A DNA stretch of 64,000 nt from Sphingobium terrigena (GCF_003591655.1 NZ_QVRA01000011.1:100456-164455), one strand, 5' to 3'. Positions 45,889 to 54,793 are shown, counted from the first letter of the stretch. Notes: a model not told the origin generated them from the sequence alone. Translations and numbers: made by a program.

Positions 45889-46009
45889 GATAAAAGGGCG
45901 CGGCGTAAGGCTGACCCTGCTGCGAATAACCTGACCCTCGGCTCGCAAGTCTTGCTCTCCGCTTACTTGGGGGAACCCGTGCGAAATTCTGATGGCCTCA
46001 CAAATCTTC

Positions 46010-46097
46010 GTCATCCCCGCGCAGGCGGGGATCCATCTCCTGACCTAAAATTGAGACGATAGGGTGGGAGATGGATTCCCGCCTGCGCGGGAATGAC
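46010..46097. repeat. 88-bp palindromic repeat, copy 2
   Basis: Same bounds, length and orientation as 25187-25274, with changes at 5 positions. The outer 32-base arms seen around copy 1 are missing here, except for a CAACGATCCC string just to the right. It lies in the 258-bp convergent gap after the metallophosphoesterase, which holds no gene. Confidence 0.85.
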
Positions 46098-46146
46098 GAA
46101 AATTAGTTTTCAACGATCCCAGTTGGCAGGCGCGAGGTCGATTTGC

Positions 46147-47010
46147 TTACCCTTTAGCCTTCAACGCCGCCGCCAACGACACGGTCGCGCTGCCCCGCCG
46201 GGCCGGGGCGGCCTGGCTGGGGTCGGGCTTCCAGCCGGAGAGATAGACGATCGCGATCTGCTCCGCCGTGCGACCATCCGGGTCGGCGGCATCGGCAAAA
46301 TGGGCGGCGGCACTGATCAGCGCGTCGCCGCGCAATGCGGGCGGGCGGGCCGTCAGCATGTTGCCCGCGCCCATGCCGCGCAGATCGTGCATCAGGCGCA
46401 GCAGGTCGCCATAGCGCACGCTCAGCGTCTCCCCGTCCGCGACCGGCATTGCAAAACCGGCGCGGCTCAATAGGTCGCCAGCCGATCGCACATCGACCTG
46501 CGGGTGGATATGCTGGCCGGGCCGATCGCCTTCGCCCGCCATCAGCGCGGCGCGGAGCCGGGGCAGGCTGCCAGCGCCGGTGAAGGCCGCGAGCATCAGC
46601 CCGTCAGGCCGCAACACCCGGCGCATCAGGATCAGCGCGCCGGGCAGGTCATTGACGCTGTCGAGCGTGCCGCAGGCGAGGATCAGATCGAAACTATTGT
46701 CGGCAAAGGGCAGGGCGTCCTCATCCCCCTGCACCCCGCCCCACTGGACCCCGCCATTTGCGCGGGCGGCGAGGAAGCCGGGATCGATACAGGCGACACG
46801 CTTGCCCATCGCTTCCAGCGCCGCCCTGGCGCTGCCGTCCGGGCAGCCGATCACCAGCGCTTCGGGCAGGTCGCGCTGCACGTCACCCAGCCGGTCGAGC
46901 AATTCGTCGAGCATGGCGCGATAGAGAAAGTCGTGGGCCGCGAAATCGGCCAGCATCCGGTCCCGCCGGATGCTGCGCAGGGATCGGTCGAAGATGTCGG
47001 GGCTGCTCAT
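46147..47010 (-). CDS. SAM-dependent methyltransferase (BioC/NDUFAF5-like)
   Basis: A 287-residue protein resembling NDUFAF5/BioC-like class I methyltransferases. It starts MSSPDIFDRSLRSIRRDR, has a degenerate motif I (EALVIGCPDGSA), DALPFADNSFDLILACGTLD and GALILMRRVLRPDGLMLAAF. NDUFAF5 homologues hydroxylate rather than methylate, so the reaction is open. ATG 47010 is preferred over an upstream codon at 47046. It is divergent from comF, an arrangement common in alphaproteobacteria. Confidence 0.85.
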   Translation of the reverse strand: MSSPDIFDRSLRSIRRDRMLADFAAHDFLYRAMLDELLDRLGDVQRDLPEALVIGCPDGSARAALEAMGKRVACIDPGFLAARANGGVQWGGVQGDEDALPFADNSFDLILACGTLDSVNDLPGALILMRRVLRPDGLMLAAFTGAGSLPRLRAALMAGEGDRPGQHIHPQVDVRSAGDLLSRAGFAMPVADGETLSVRYGDLLRLMHDLRGMGAGNMLTARPPALRGDALISAAAHFADAADPDGRTAEQIAIVYLSGWKPDPSQAAPARRGSATVSLAAALKAKG

Positions 47011-47051
47011 GCCGGGCCTTGTGCAACGGGCGGGAAGGGGGGACAAGGCAG

Positions 47052-47801
47052 ATGATGCCTTTCCTGCCGCTTCTCAAGAGCGCGATCCGCCCCGCGCTCG
47101 ATTATGCGTTGCCGCCGCGCTGCCCCGGTTGCGGGGCGATCGTGGGGGAGGATCATGGTTTCTGCCTGTCCTGCTGGGGCGGTATGGAATTTTTGGGCGA
47201 ACCCTGCTGCGCGCGCTGCGGCATCCCCTTTCCGCATGACATGGGGGAAGGGTCGGCGTGCGGCGCGTGCCTGGCCGATCCGCCGCCCTTCGACAGCGCA
47301 AGGGCGGTGCTGGCCTATGGCGATGTCGCGCGCACGGTGGCGCTGCGGCTGAAATATGGGCGACGCATCGGCCTCGCCCGGCTGGTCGCGCGGCAGATGC
47401 TGCGCCATGTGCCGGTGGCGGGCGATGACCCGCCGCTGATCGTGCCGGTGCCGCTGCATCGCTGGCGATTATGGGGGCGGGGGTTCAACCAGTCGGCGCT
47501 GATCGCCGATCATCTGGGGCGGCTGACCGGGCTGACGGTCGAGAAACATGCGCTGTTGCGGGTCAAACGGACGGTGCCGTTGCGCGGGATGCATCCGGGC
47601 CAGCGGGCCAGGGCGGTGCGCGGGGCGTTTGCGCTGGCGGACGGGCATGGGTTGAAGGGACGGCGCATCCTGCTGATCGATGATGTGCACACCAGCGGGG
47701 CGACGGCGGCGGCCTGTACCCGCGCTTTGAAGCGCGGCGGGGCAGGCGAGGTGCGGCTGCTCTGCTGGGCGCGCGCCTTGCCCCGCGAAGGCGTTGATTG
47801 A
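47052..47801 (+). CDS. ComF family phosphoribosyltransferase-like protein
   Basis: A 249-residue protein with the two hallmarks of ComF: an N-terminal zinc-finger with paired cysteines (RCPGCG, CLSCW, CCARCG, CGACL) and a C-terminal phosphoribosyltransferase domain with the PRPP loop ILLIDDVHTSGATAAA and PVPLHRWRLWGRGFNQS. In Gram-positives ComF serves DNA uptake; in alphaproteobacteria the role is not settled. It starts at the ATG pair 47052/47055. Confidence 0.92.
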   Translation: MMPFLPLLKSAIRPALDYALPPRCPGCGAIVGEDHGFCLSCWGGMEFLGEPCCARCGIPFPHDMGEGSACGACLADPPPFDSARAVLAYGDVARTVALRLKYGRRIGLARLVARQMLRHVPVAGDDPPLIVPVPLHRWRLWGRGFNQSALIADHLGRLTGLTVEKHALLRVKRTVPLRGMHPGQRARAVRGAFALADGHGLKGRRILLIDDVHTSGATAAACTRALKRGGAGEVRLLCWARALPREGVD

Positions 47802-47853
47802 CAAAGCTGCGATAAGCCCCAATTTCGGGGGAACAAGGAGTGATGACGGACAG

Positions 47854-48111
47854 ATGGCAAAGGTCGAAATCTACACCAAGGCATTTTGCGGCTATTGCGC
47901 GCGGGCAAAGGCGTTGCTGACCGACAAGGGCGTCGCGTTCGAGGAATATGACATCAGCATGGGCGGGCCGAAGCGCACCGAAATGCTGGAGCGCAGCCGG
48001 GGCGGCAGCACCGTGCCGCAGATTTTCATCGACGGCCAGCATATCGGCGGCAGCGACGATATGGCCGCGCTCAACCGGCAGGGCATGCTCGACCCGCTGC
48101 TGGGCCTGTGA
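47854..48111 (+). CDS. grxC: glutaredoxin 3
   Basis: An 85-residue dithiol glutaredoxin starting MAKVEIYTKAFCGYCARAK. The active site is CGYC, a proline-to-glycine change from the usual CPYC. TVPQIFIDGQHIGGSDD contains the cis-proline and glutathione site. It is translationally coupled to the downstream nitrilase-family gene (GTGA overlap). ATG 47854 is the start. Confidence 0.95.
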   Translation: MAKVEIYTKAFCGYCARAKALLTDKGVAFEEYDISMGGPKRTEMLERSRGGSTVPQIFIDGQHIGGSDDMAALNRQGMLDPLLGL

Positions 48112-48947
48112 CCATCATGCGCGCCGCGCTGTTCCAGATGACCAGCGGCATCGACCCCGCCGCAAACGCTGCCGCCATTGTCGAGATGGCGGCACGGGCG
48201 AAGGGGGAGGGGGCGGAGATGCTCTTCACCCCGGAAATGGCGGGCTATCTGGACCGCGACCGGGCGCGCGCCGCCGCGACTTTGCGATCGCAGGCCGAGG
48301 ATGGCGTGCTGGCGGCAGTGCGCGAGGCCGCGGCGAGACATGGCCTGTGGGTCCATATCGGATCGCTGCCGCTGAAGGACGAGCGGGCCGACGGACGCTG
48401 GGCCAATCGCAGCTTCCTGATCGATGACACCGGCGCGATACGGGCGTATTATGACAAGATCCACCTGTTCGACGTCGATCTGGCCACCGGCGAAAGCTGG
48501 CGCGAATCGTCGGTCTATGGGCCGGGGGAACAAGTGGTCGCGGCCGATACGCCTTGGGGACGGATGGGCTTTTCGATCTGCTACGACATGCGTTTCCCCG
48601 ATCTCTATCGCGCGTTGACCAATGCCGGGGCGACGATCCTGCTGGCGCCAGCCGCCTTCACCGTGCCGACGGGACAGGCGCACTGGCATGTGCTGCTGCG
48701 CGCTCGCGCGATCGAGGCGGGCTGTTTCGTTATTGCGACCGCTCAAGTTGGCGCCCATGCGGACGGGCGCGTCACCTATGGCCATAGTGTGGTGATCGAC
48801 CCATGGGGCGAAGTGCTGCTCGACATGGGCAAGAGCGCTGGCCTGGGGCTTGTCGATATCGACCTGACGCGGCTAGGGGATGTGCGGGCGCGGGTGCCAG
48901 CCATCGCCAACCGCCGTGTCATTCCGCAGGAAGTGCAAATTTCGTGA
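48108..48947 (+). CDS. carbon-nitrogen hydrolase (Nit2-like omega-amidase family)
   Basis: A 279-residue nitrilase-superfamily amidase. The catalytic triad is visible as Glu in LFTPEMAGY, Lys in YYDKIHLFDVD and Cys in GFSICYDMRFPDLYR. The DKIHLFDVD context is that of Nit1/Nit2 proteins that hydrolyse deaminated glutathione or act as omega-amidases. That matches the neighbour grxC (glutathione metabolism). The start may be GTG 48108, overlapping grxC, or ATG 48117. It overlaps the DUF1178 gene by GTGA. Confidence 0.92.
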   Translation: MTIMRAALFQMTSGIDPAANAAAIVEMAARAKGEGAEMLFTPEMAGYLDRDRARAAATLRSQAEDGVLAAVREAAARHGLWVHIGSLPLKDERADGRWANRSFLIDDTGAIRAYYDKIHLFDVDLATGESWRESSVYGPGEQVVAADTPWGRMGFSICYDMRFPDLYRALTNAGATILLAPAAFTVPTGQAHWHVLLRARAIEAGCFVIATAQVGAHADGRVTYGHSVVIDPWGEVLLDMGKSAGLGLVDIDLTRLGDVRARVPAIANRRVIPQEVQIS

Positions 48948-49423
48948 TCGTGTTCGACCTGAAATGTGAAGCACAAGGCCATGTGTTCGAGGCCTGGTTC
49001 GGTTCCAGCGCGGACTATGCCGACCAGCAGGCGCGGGGCCTTCTGGCCTGCCCGATTTGCGGTGACGCACAGGTGGTCAAGGCGGTGATGGCCCCTGCCG
49101 TTGCGGCCAAGGGCAACAGCCGCGCGGTCGCGGTGCAGGATGCGCCCGCATCGGACGTTCCCGTCGCGATCAGCGCGGGCGACGCGGCCAAGATGCGCGC
49201 AATGGTCGATGCGCTGGCGCAGGCGCAGAAAAAGGCGCTGGAAGGCTCCACCTGGGTCGGTCGCGGCTTTGCCGAACAGGCGCGCGCCATGCATTATGGC
49301 GAGCAGGCCAATAGCAGTATCCATGGCGAGGTCGCCCCGGCGGAGGCCAAGGCACTGATGGAAGAAGGCGTCCCCGTCGCGCCGCTGCCTTTTCCCGTCA
49401 TTCCGCCCGAAGCGAAGAATTGA
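48944..49423 (+). CDS. DUF1178 family protein
   Basis: A 159-residue protein with the DUF1178 N-terminal zinc-ribbon-like pattern: IVFDLKCEAQGHVFEAWF, then LACPICGDAQVVKAVMAP. The C-terminal helical part has AMHYGEQANSSIHGE, a typical signature. Function is unknown, but it nearly always follows grxC and the nitrilase-like gene in alphaproteobacteria. The GTG at 48944 overlaps the upstream stop. Confidence 0.88.
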   Translation: MIVFDLKCEAQGHVFEAWFGSSADYADQQARGLLACPICGDAQVVKAVMAPAVAAKGNSRAVAVQDAPASDVPVAISAGDAAKMRAMVDALAQAQKKALEGSTWVGRGFAEQARAMHYGEQANSSIHGEVAPAEAKALMEEGVPVAPLPFPVIPPEAKN

Positions 49424-49459
49424 CCGCGTCGTCCCCGCATAATAGAGGCCAAGCCATGG

Positions 49460-49536
49460 GCACCCGTAGCTCAGCAGGATAGAGCATCAGATTCCTAATC
49501 TGAGGGCCATGGGTTCGAATCCCGTCGGGTGCACCA
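49460..49536 (+). tRNA. tRNA-Arg (anticodon CCT); integration site of the island
   Basis: Cloverleaf: acceptor GCACCCG pairs with CGGGTGC, D arm TAGCTCAGCAGGATAGAGCA, anticodon stem TCAGA/TCTGA with loop TTCCTAA (CCT at 49494-49496), T arm with GGTTCGAATCC, discriminator A and an encoded CCA ending 49536. A minus-strand serine recombinase gene overlaps the 3' half, so an integrative element uses this gene as its attachment site. Confidence 0.97.
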
Positions 49537-51058
49537 TCTCCTCCCTTCCCCCCGACAAGTCGGATAAAAGTGTGAAGGGAGAAGATGTTAGGGCGGTTCT
49601 AAAACCGCTTTCGCGCAGATATTGCAGCCGCTCGGCAAAAGCCAATTTCAGCACGAGTCTCTTGTGACTGAAATCGCCGGAAACCCATATTTTATGCGGG
49701 TTTGCGAGGAAGGTCATCGCGGTTCTAAATGATTGCTCGAAATCCTTCGGAGTTCGTCCCGTTTTGGCGATGCGCTCTTTCAGTTCGGCCTTACGCGCCT
49801 CAAGCCCGTGAATGCGGTTCTCATAGGCTTTGATGAGCGTCGGGCTTTCCGCCTCCATCGCGCGGTCGATAAGCTGGGTAACGTTGCCCTCGATTTGGCG
49901 GACTTCGGATTCCCATTCCTTCTTGCGGTTCTTGATGCCCTCCGCGCGGGTCTGCCAGAGCTTGCTGAACACGCCATAGGCCAGCACGAACATATCATGC
50001 GATGGCCGCATATCCTTGAGGATGGTTTCGAACTGCCCTTCGATCTTCTCGCGGGGCACGGACTTGCCGTAGTCGGCGCATTCCTTGTTCGGGCAGTGAT
50101 AATAGGCGTAGCGTTTGGCGCGGCCCTTCGCCCAATAGCTGGTCAGGCGGGTATCGCAGCATCCGCAAATGACGAAGCCGCGTAGCGCAAAATCCTCGCC
50201 GACATTCTTGCGCGCCGGAACCTTGGCGTTGCTGGTGAGCCGCTCTCGAATTTTCTGGAAGGTTTCGAAGCTGATCAGCCCTTGATGCTGGGCCGGACGT
50301 AACGAGACGTTCCATTTCTGCACCTCGATATGGCCAGCGTAGAGAACCTGATGGAGGATGTCGTAAACCCGCTGGCCGTGGACGCGGCCTTTATAGTTGC
50401 GCGGAAATTCCGGCTGATCCTCAAAATAGCGTTGCACCTCAGCCTGCGTCTGGAAGCGGCCAGTCGCGAAGCCTTCTAATGCTTCGCGCACGATGGAAGC
50501 CAGTGGCTCCTTGGGCACCAATACCTTGTTCTTGCCCCGTCCATCGACGATCTCGGCGAACTGATAGCCAACCGGAGGCTGAAACACCCAATAGCCATCG
50601 AGGCATCGCGCGCGCATCCGGTTGAGCGTCTGCTCGGCGTTCTTCTCTCGCTGATGCTGGTAGGAGCTTGCCAGGACATTCTCAACGAAGCGACCATCGC
50701 TGTCTTCGCGGAACTGATGCGATGGCGAAACCATGATCGCGCCCGCGCGCTTCACCGCTTCGCGCAACTGCTGGTGGGCGACCACATCGCGCGCAAGGCG
50801 CGACAGGTCGTCGATGATCACATAATAGGTCTGCTTCTGGCGGCGCAGGAAGGCGAGCATCTCCTTCATCGCCGGGCGCGTTGAATGCGCGCCGGTGAAA
50901 TCGTCCTGAAAGACGCGGATCACGTCATAGCCATTGCGGCCCGCATATTCGCGGCAGATGGTTTCCTGACTTTCAAGGCCATGGCCATCGGTCTTTTGTT
51001 TGGGGTCGGACACACGGCAGTATATCACCGCCTTCTGCCCGCTGGTTGCGTTGCTCAT
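49487..51058 (-). CDS. large serine recombinase (site-specific integrase of the island)
   Basis: A 523-residue serine integrase. An N-terminal resolvase domain has the catalytic serine in IYCRVSDPKQ and the arginines of IDDLSRLARD. A Recombinase domain follows (PPVGYQFAE), then a zinc ribbon (ICGCCDTRL, HCPNKEC) and a coiled-coil region (about 380-450). The last codons (HPTGFEPMALRLGI) are read from the complementary strand of the tRNA-Arg(CCT) gene, a known sign of integration at a tRNA 3' end. Start ATG 51058 overlaps the stop of the upstream small gene (ATGA). Confidence 0.92.
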   Translation of the reverse strand: MSNATSGQKAVIYCRVSDPKQKTDGHGLESQETICREYAGRNGYDVIRVFQDDFTGAHSTRPAMKEMLAFLRRQKQTYYVIIDDLSRLARDVVAHQQLREAVKRAGAIMVSPSHQFREDSDGRFVENVLASSYQHQREKNAEQTLNRMRARCLDGYWVFQPPVGYQFAEIVDGRGKNKVLVPKEPLASIVREALEGFATGRFQTQAEVQRYFEDQPEFPRNYKGRVHGQRVYDILHQVLYAGHIEVQKWNVSLRPAQHQGLISFETFQKIRERLTSNAKVPARKNVGEDFALRGFVICGCCDTRLTSYWAKGRAKRYAYYHCPNKECADYGKSVPREKIEGQFETILKDMRPSHDMFVLAYGVFSKLWQTRAEGIKNRKKEWESEVRQIEGNVTQLIDRAMEAESPTLIKAYENRIHGLEARKAELKERIAKTGRTPKDFEQSFRTAMTFLANPHKIWVSGDFSHKRLVLKLAFAERLQYLRESGFRTALTSSPFTLLSDLSGGREEMVHPTGFEPMALRLGI

Positions 51059-51312
51059 GTCTCCTTCTTTCCTGCCATCTCGTCGGTGGCGGCAGCGTTG
51101 AAATCCAGTTGCGCGATATGGCCCCATTCTAAAGCAATCAGGTCCGTATCGGAATCGAGATCGACATCGGCCCCCAGATCTTTTCCCTCAAGGCCGTTGA
51201 TGACGAAAGGGTCCAGCATCTGCTCGAAAATCTCAAGCTGGGCGCGGCCATCGGCCTCCGCGATGCCGCGCGCTTCAAAGAAGCTTCGGAAATCCTCATA
51301 GGATAGCAGCAT
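51055..51312 (-). CDS. small hypothetical protein coupled to the serine recombinase
   Basis: An 85-residue acidic protein (MLLSYEDFRSFFEARGIAEA at its start) without recognisable family. ATG 51312 has GAGG upstream; ATG 51354 or GTG 51414 in the same frame could lengthen it. Its stop overlaps the recombinase ATG, so the two are translated together and it may be a directionality or control factor. That role is inference; no helix-turn-helix is evident. Confidence 0.55.
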   Translation of the reverse strand: MLLSYEDFRSFFEARGIAEADGRAQLEIFEQMLDPFVINGLEGKDLGADVDLDSDTDLIALEWGHIAQLDFNAAATDEMAGKKET

Positions 51313-51415
51313 GGCGCGGAACCTCACCCGCGCGGGGCCAAGCCCGCACGGCATAATATGTTGATCTGTTTGGAAGATTAGCCGCGCATCCTGCCCGTCC
51401 AGGGGGATAGGCACG

Positions 51416-51437
51416 AAAAAGCCCGCTCATGGCGGGC
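51416..51437 (-). terminator. intrinsic terminator upstream of the recombinase unit
   Basis: On the minus strand AGCCCGCC ATGA GCGGGCT is followed by TTTTT. It would stop transcription arriving from the right before it reaches the recombinase pair. Confidence 0.65.
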
Positions 51438-51550
51438 TGCATCAAGGTGCTATTGCGGCTATGTGGCGCGATTAGAACATAAATGGAACAAAAAGTCGAG
51501 ACATTTCATGCGCGCTGCATTATATCAACGTTCAATGGTAATGGTGCTGG

Positions 51551-52747
51551 ATGCTTACGGTATATCTCGACACATCGGACTATTCCCGTTTCGGCGACGT
51601 TTTGCGGGGAAAAGGCGATCCTCAAACTGAGGTGCTTTTCAATAAGCTTTTGACGCTCAAGGAGCAGGGATTTGCCAGATTTGGCTATTCCATGCCGCTT
51701 TTGGGCGAGTTACTTCAGTATGATGAAACTCATGCAGAGACCACAATCCATAAAGCTGAAGCGGTCGAAAAGCTTTGTGGCAAAAATGCATTCATTTGGC
51801 CGGGGCGATTGATTGCATGGGAACTAGCTATTGCCGCCGCAGCGAATGGTTTACTGGATGAGCCATATCTCAAATCGGCCTTTAGCGAAAATGCTTATTG
51901 GTTTCCTAACGTTGAAGATGCGTTAGATGATCTCAAAGGCGGATTTCAGCGAACACTGGATGAATCACTTGCGGAGATAACGCCGGTAAATCGAAAGCAG
52001 CGGCGAACGATTGAAGCCAATGTTCGTCGATTAAACGTGAGCACAATGGTCAATGCGTCCGCACCTGAACTGGCCGATAAATATGGCCTGAGAGTATCGG
52101 ACGTGCAGCGATCTCTTGTTGCGGTGTTGGAGGATAAAATTTCTCCAGCCGAAGGCGCAACGAGACTGTTCTCGGCCATGGCTAAGCCTACGACGTTTAT
52201 TCGGACATATTTTGTCGGATATGAAGGTGAAAAGGATTTTCCTTCATGGATTTCTGACATGGGGAGAAAGCTGCAAGCCAGTATGCTGGAAGGTCGCGAA
52301 AAGCTCAGCCGAATAGACACGTCCGTGCTCTCATCTGATTTCATGAGGACCGCTTTGGAGCAGATGGCTCCTGATTTTGGCAGGCAGATGCTGCGCCTCG
52401 CACAAACTGAGGCATCGGAATTTCGATTGGATGATCCGTTGATTGATCTTTTTGCGTCTCGGCGAGATTTGGCTGAACAAGTGCCGTGCTGGAGAAATTT
52501 CACGAGATACGTTCCAATCTTCATGCAATCCAATCTCGGTCTTCGCGGGGACGGATATAAGCCAGAGCGCAGCGCGGGCGGCGACATCATGCACTCATTT
52601 TATCTGCCGTATTGCGATCTATGGCGAGGTGATCGCCGGTTTGCACATATTTTGAAGGAAGCTTTACCGGAGCAATCCGGCAAGATTGTTGGCCGATTGT
52701 CCGAGTTGCCAGATCTGATTGAGAAAGCCGCCTATGCATCGACATAG
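51551..52747 (+). CDS. large PIN-like domain protein
   Basis: A 398-residue protein of unknown family. It opens LTVYLDTSDYSRFGD, with the first strand and two acidic residues of a PIN-like nuclease, then SMPLLGELLQ supplies a glutamate. Near the C-terminus GGDIMHSFYLPYCDLWRGDR gives three further aspartates, as in PIN folds with a large insertion. The middle (about 110-300) is helical and unassigned. Codon use and base composition are more AT-rich than the core genome. Role could be RNA cleavage in defence or toxin function. It overlaps the converging traG-like gene by 16 bp. Confidence 0.65.
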   Translation: MLTVYLDTSDYSRFGDVLRGKGDPQTEVLFNKLLTLKEQGFARFGYSMPLLGELLQYDETHAETTIHKAEAVEKLCGKNAFIWPGRLIAWELAIAAAANGLLDEPYLKSAFSENAYWFPNVEDALDDLKGGFQRTLDESLAEITPVNRKQRRTIEANVRRLNVSTMVNASAPELADKYGLRVSDVQRSLVAVLEDKISPAEGATRLFSAMAKPTTFIRTYFVGYEGEKDFPSWISDMGRKLQASMLEGREKLSRIDTSVLSSDFMRTALEQMAPDFGRQMLRLAQTEASEFRLDDPLIDLFASRRDLAEQVPCWRNFTRYVPIFMQSNLGLRGDGYKPERSAGGDIMHSFYLPYCDLWRGDRRFAHILKEALPEQSGKIVGRLSELPDLIEKAAYAST

Positions 52748-54354
52748 CTTATGCGCGCATCGCAGTATTGCGGGAAATGCGCCAGTTCCGGCGGCACGTC
52801 AGCCGTTATCACGCGATACCATGACCCGCCGAACATGCCCGGCAGTTTCACGCGGTCGAGCGGTGGGTGATAGGGATTGGGCAACCACAGGCCATTGAGG
52901 CTCTTGGTCGTGTAGTAGGGATATTTGTTAGCGAGGATCGGCGGCACGTCGAGGCCGGAAATGAAGCTGATCATCTGGTTGTCGGACATACCGAGTATCT
53001 CGTCGGCGGTCATAAGCGCCCGTTGCATCTTGGTGCGTGATATCGCCGCCTCGCGGTAGTGCCTGTAGTCATAGGCCGCCTGCCGTGGGTCGTCGCCCTG
53101 AAAGAAGCGGCGCTTCGCGTCGCGCTGCATCCGCACTGCGTTCTGCTGCTGGAGCTTATCGTCAAATTCGAGCGTCTCATTGCCCAGCATGTGGGAGATA
53201 AGCTGCGCGGTCGGATAATCGCGAACTCCAAAGAAGCAGCGCCATTGCGCCGAACCGATAAATCCAGTGATAGCTTCGCGTCCGAAATTACGGGCGATCT
53301 GGTCGATGTCCTGAAACACCGCGATGGTGCGGACACCTTCGCCGCGCCCTATGGTGAAGGCGCTGAGCAATTCCTCGAAGCGCCCCAATTGCCCGGCCTC
53401 GTCGATCAGCATAGTGAGGCGGCGGGCCTGCGGCGCGCGCGCCTTGTAGAGCAGGGCGACGGTGAACATCAGCCGCAGCACGGGTGCCCATTGCGGAATG
53501 TTCCGGCGCGGCACCATCAGGAACAGACTGGTGAGTTGTTCCGATGTGAGATCGCGCAATGAGAAGTCGGGATTTTCCAACGACGCGCAAAGCGTCGGAT
53601 CGTTCAGGAACGACAAGTGCGCTTTGATGGTCGAGTATATCAGCCCGAACTCATTGGATGTGGAATGGCGCTGCGCGGTCCAGATATCGACACCGGCGGC
53701 GGCCACATCGGCAAAGCGTGACTTCTCCATTGCGTCGAGCTGCTTGGCCCACACCTTTGCATCCGAACGGATCGCCTGAACCATGCGCCAGAGCATCGGC
53801 AGCGTAACATTGTCATTCTGCTCGACGAGCGATTTCAGCAACGCGGTAATCCATTCGCGCGCCTTCTTCTCGAAATGATGTCCATTGTTGCCGCCAGTGC
53901 CGACAAGCGGGATCATGCAGTTGGCGAGATCGGCGCAATCGCCGTGGAAATCGGGGCTGGAAAGCGTCAGCACGTCGAGGGGGTTGGTGGCGTGGCTGAC
54001 CATGCCATGGAGTCTGGTGGGATTCCACAGATAGACGAACGCCTTCCAGCGAATGAAACTGGCGATGGTGACGGCGGCCAGTTCGCCCTTGGGATCGCAA
54101 ACCAGCAGAGGGTGATTGCCCCCGCGAATAATTGTCTCGATCAACCAGTCACGGCCCTTGCCCGCGCCTGACCCCGCAATGACAATGCCGGGGCTGTCGG
54201 ATTTCAGTGCAAGCTGGCGATTGCCCTTGTATCCGACGAACAAGCCGTCCTTGTCGAACAGCCCGCCGCGTTCAATTTCGGCATCGTTTGCCCAGCGCGC
54301 CACCCCATGGCGCAAATCCTCGCGGGATGGATCGATCATCGTCGCTGCTTTCAT
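52732..54354 (-). CDS. TraG/VirD4-type coupling ATPase lacking the membrane anchor
   Basis: A 540-residue type IV secretion/conjugation ATPase. Walker A is GSGAGKGRDW, next VCDPKGELAA, and Walker B lies in TMLIDEAGQLGRFEE, with the TIGRGEGVRTI arginine segment after it. VirD4/TraG proteins normally start with two transmembrane helices; here the protein begins directly with the soluble domain, so it may pair with a separate membrane peptide. ATG 54354 or 54339. No other conjugation genes are seen in the window. Confidence 0.88.
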   Translation of the reverse strand: MKAATMIDPSREDLRHGVARWANDAEIERGGLFDKDGLFVGYKGNRQLALKSDSPGIVIAGSGAGKGRDWLIETIIRGGNHPLLVCDPKGELAAVTIASFIRWKAFVYLWNPTRLHGMVSHATNPLDVLTLSSPDFHGDCADLANCMIPLVGTGGNNGHHFEKKAREWITALLKSLVEQNDNVTLPMLWRMVQAIRSDAKVWAKQLDAMEKSRFADVAAAGVDIWTAQRHSTSNEFGLIYSTIKAHLSFLNDPTLCASLENPDFSLRDLTSEQLTSLFLMVPRRNIPQWAPVLRLMFTVALLYKARAPQARRLTMLIDEAGQLGRFEELLSAFTIGRGEGVRTIAVFQDIDQIARNFGREAITGFIGSAQWRCFFGVRDYPTAQLISHMLGNETLEFDDKLQQQNAVRMQRDAKRRFFQGDDPRQAAYDYRHYREAAISRTKMQRALMTADEILGMSDNQMISFISGLDVPPILANKYPYYTTKSLNGLWLPNPYHPPLDRVKLPGMFGGSWYRVITADVPPELAHFPQYCDARISYVDA

Positions 54355-54367
54355 TGGGAAGAAAAAA

Positions 54368-54389
54368 AGGGCGGGAGTTTCCTCCCGCC
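54368..54389. terminator. hairpin between the 43-residue gene and traG-like gene
   Basis: GGGCGGGAG TTTC CTCCCGCCC is a perfect 9-bp stem bordered by an A-run on the left, which is a T-run on the minus strand. It lies between two minus-strand genes and may attenuate expression of the traG-like gene. Confidence 0.55.
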
Positions 54390-54417
54390 CATGGCCGCGC
54401 CATTGTGCCGCCTGCCT

Positions 54418-54549
54418 TTACGAGCATGTCGAAAGCAGGATCAGCGCGAACAGTGCCAAAACCAGCCAGCCCCCAGAATTGCTATTCTTGTTCTTGCGGC
54501 GATAAATTCCGCCAACCAGTTCCCATTCGTCGTTATTGATGACCGTCAT
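54418..54549 (-). CDS. 43-residue single-pass membrane peptide
   Basis: MTVINNDEWELVGGIYRRKN is followed by a Gly-Ser linker and one hydrophobic helix (WLVLALFALILLSTCS) at the very end. A GGAGG site lies 6 bases before the ATG at 54549, which makes translation likely. It lies directly upstream of the anchorless coupling ATPase and could provide its membrane attachment; that is inference. No family recognised. Confidence 0.6.
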   Translation of the reverse strand: MTVINNDEWELVGGIYRRKNKNSNSGGWLVLALFALILLSTCS

Positions 54550-54793
54550 CGAAAGCCTCCATCGCTCAACGCCACCGCCTTGTTCGGCGGAATGGAGACT
54601 CGATAAGCGAAGTCGAAATGCGATCCGGGGAGATAGCGGATTTCGGAGGTGGTCAGCGCCGACTGCTATCAACCGGCCCTCATGCGGAAGTGGCGGATTC
54701 CCTTTCTGTGCCAAGTCGCACACCAGTCGCCGTCTGGCGTTAGATTGTGGTAGTATCTGGCCAGGTCAACCAGCGGCGATATGGGTCTATTTG

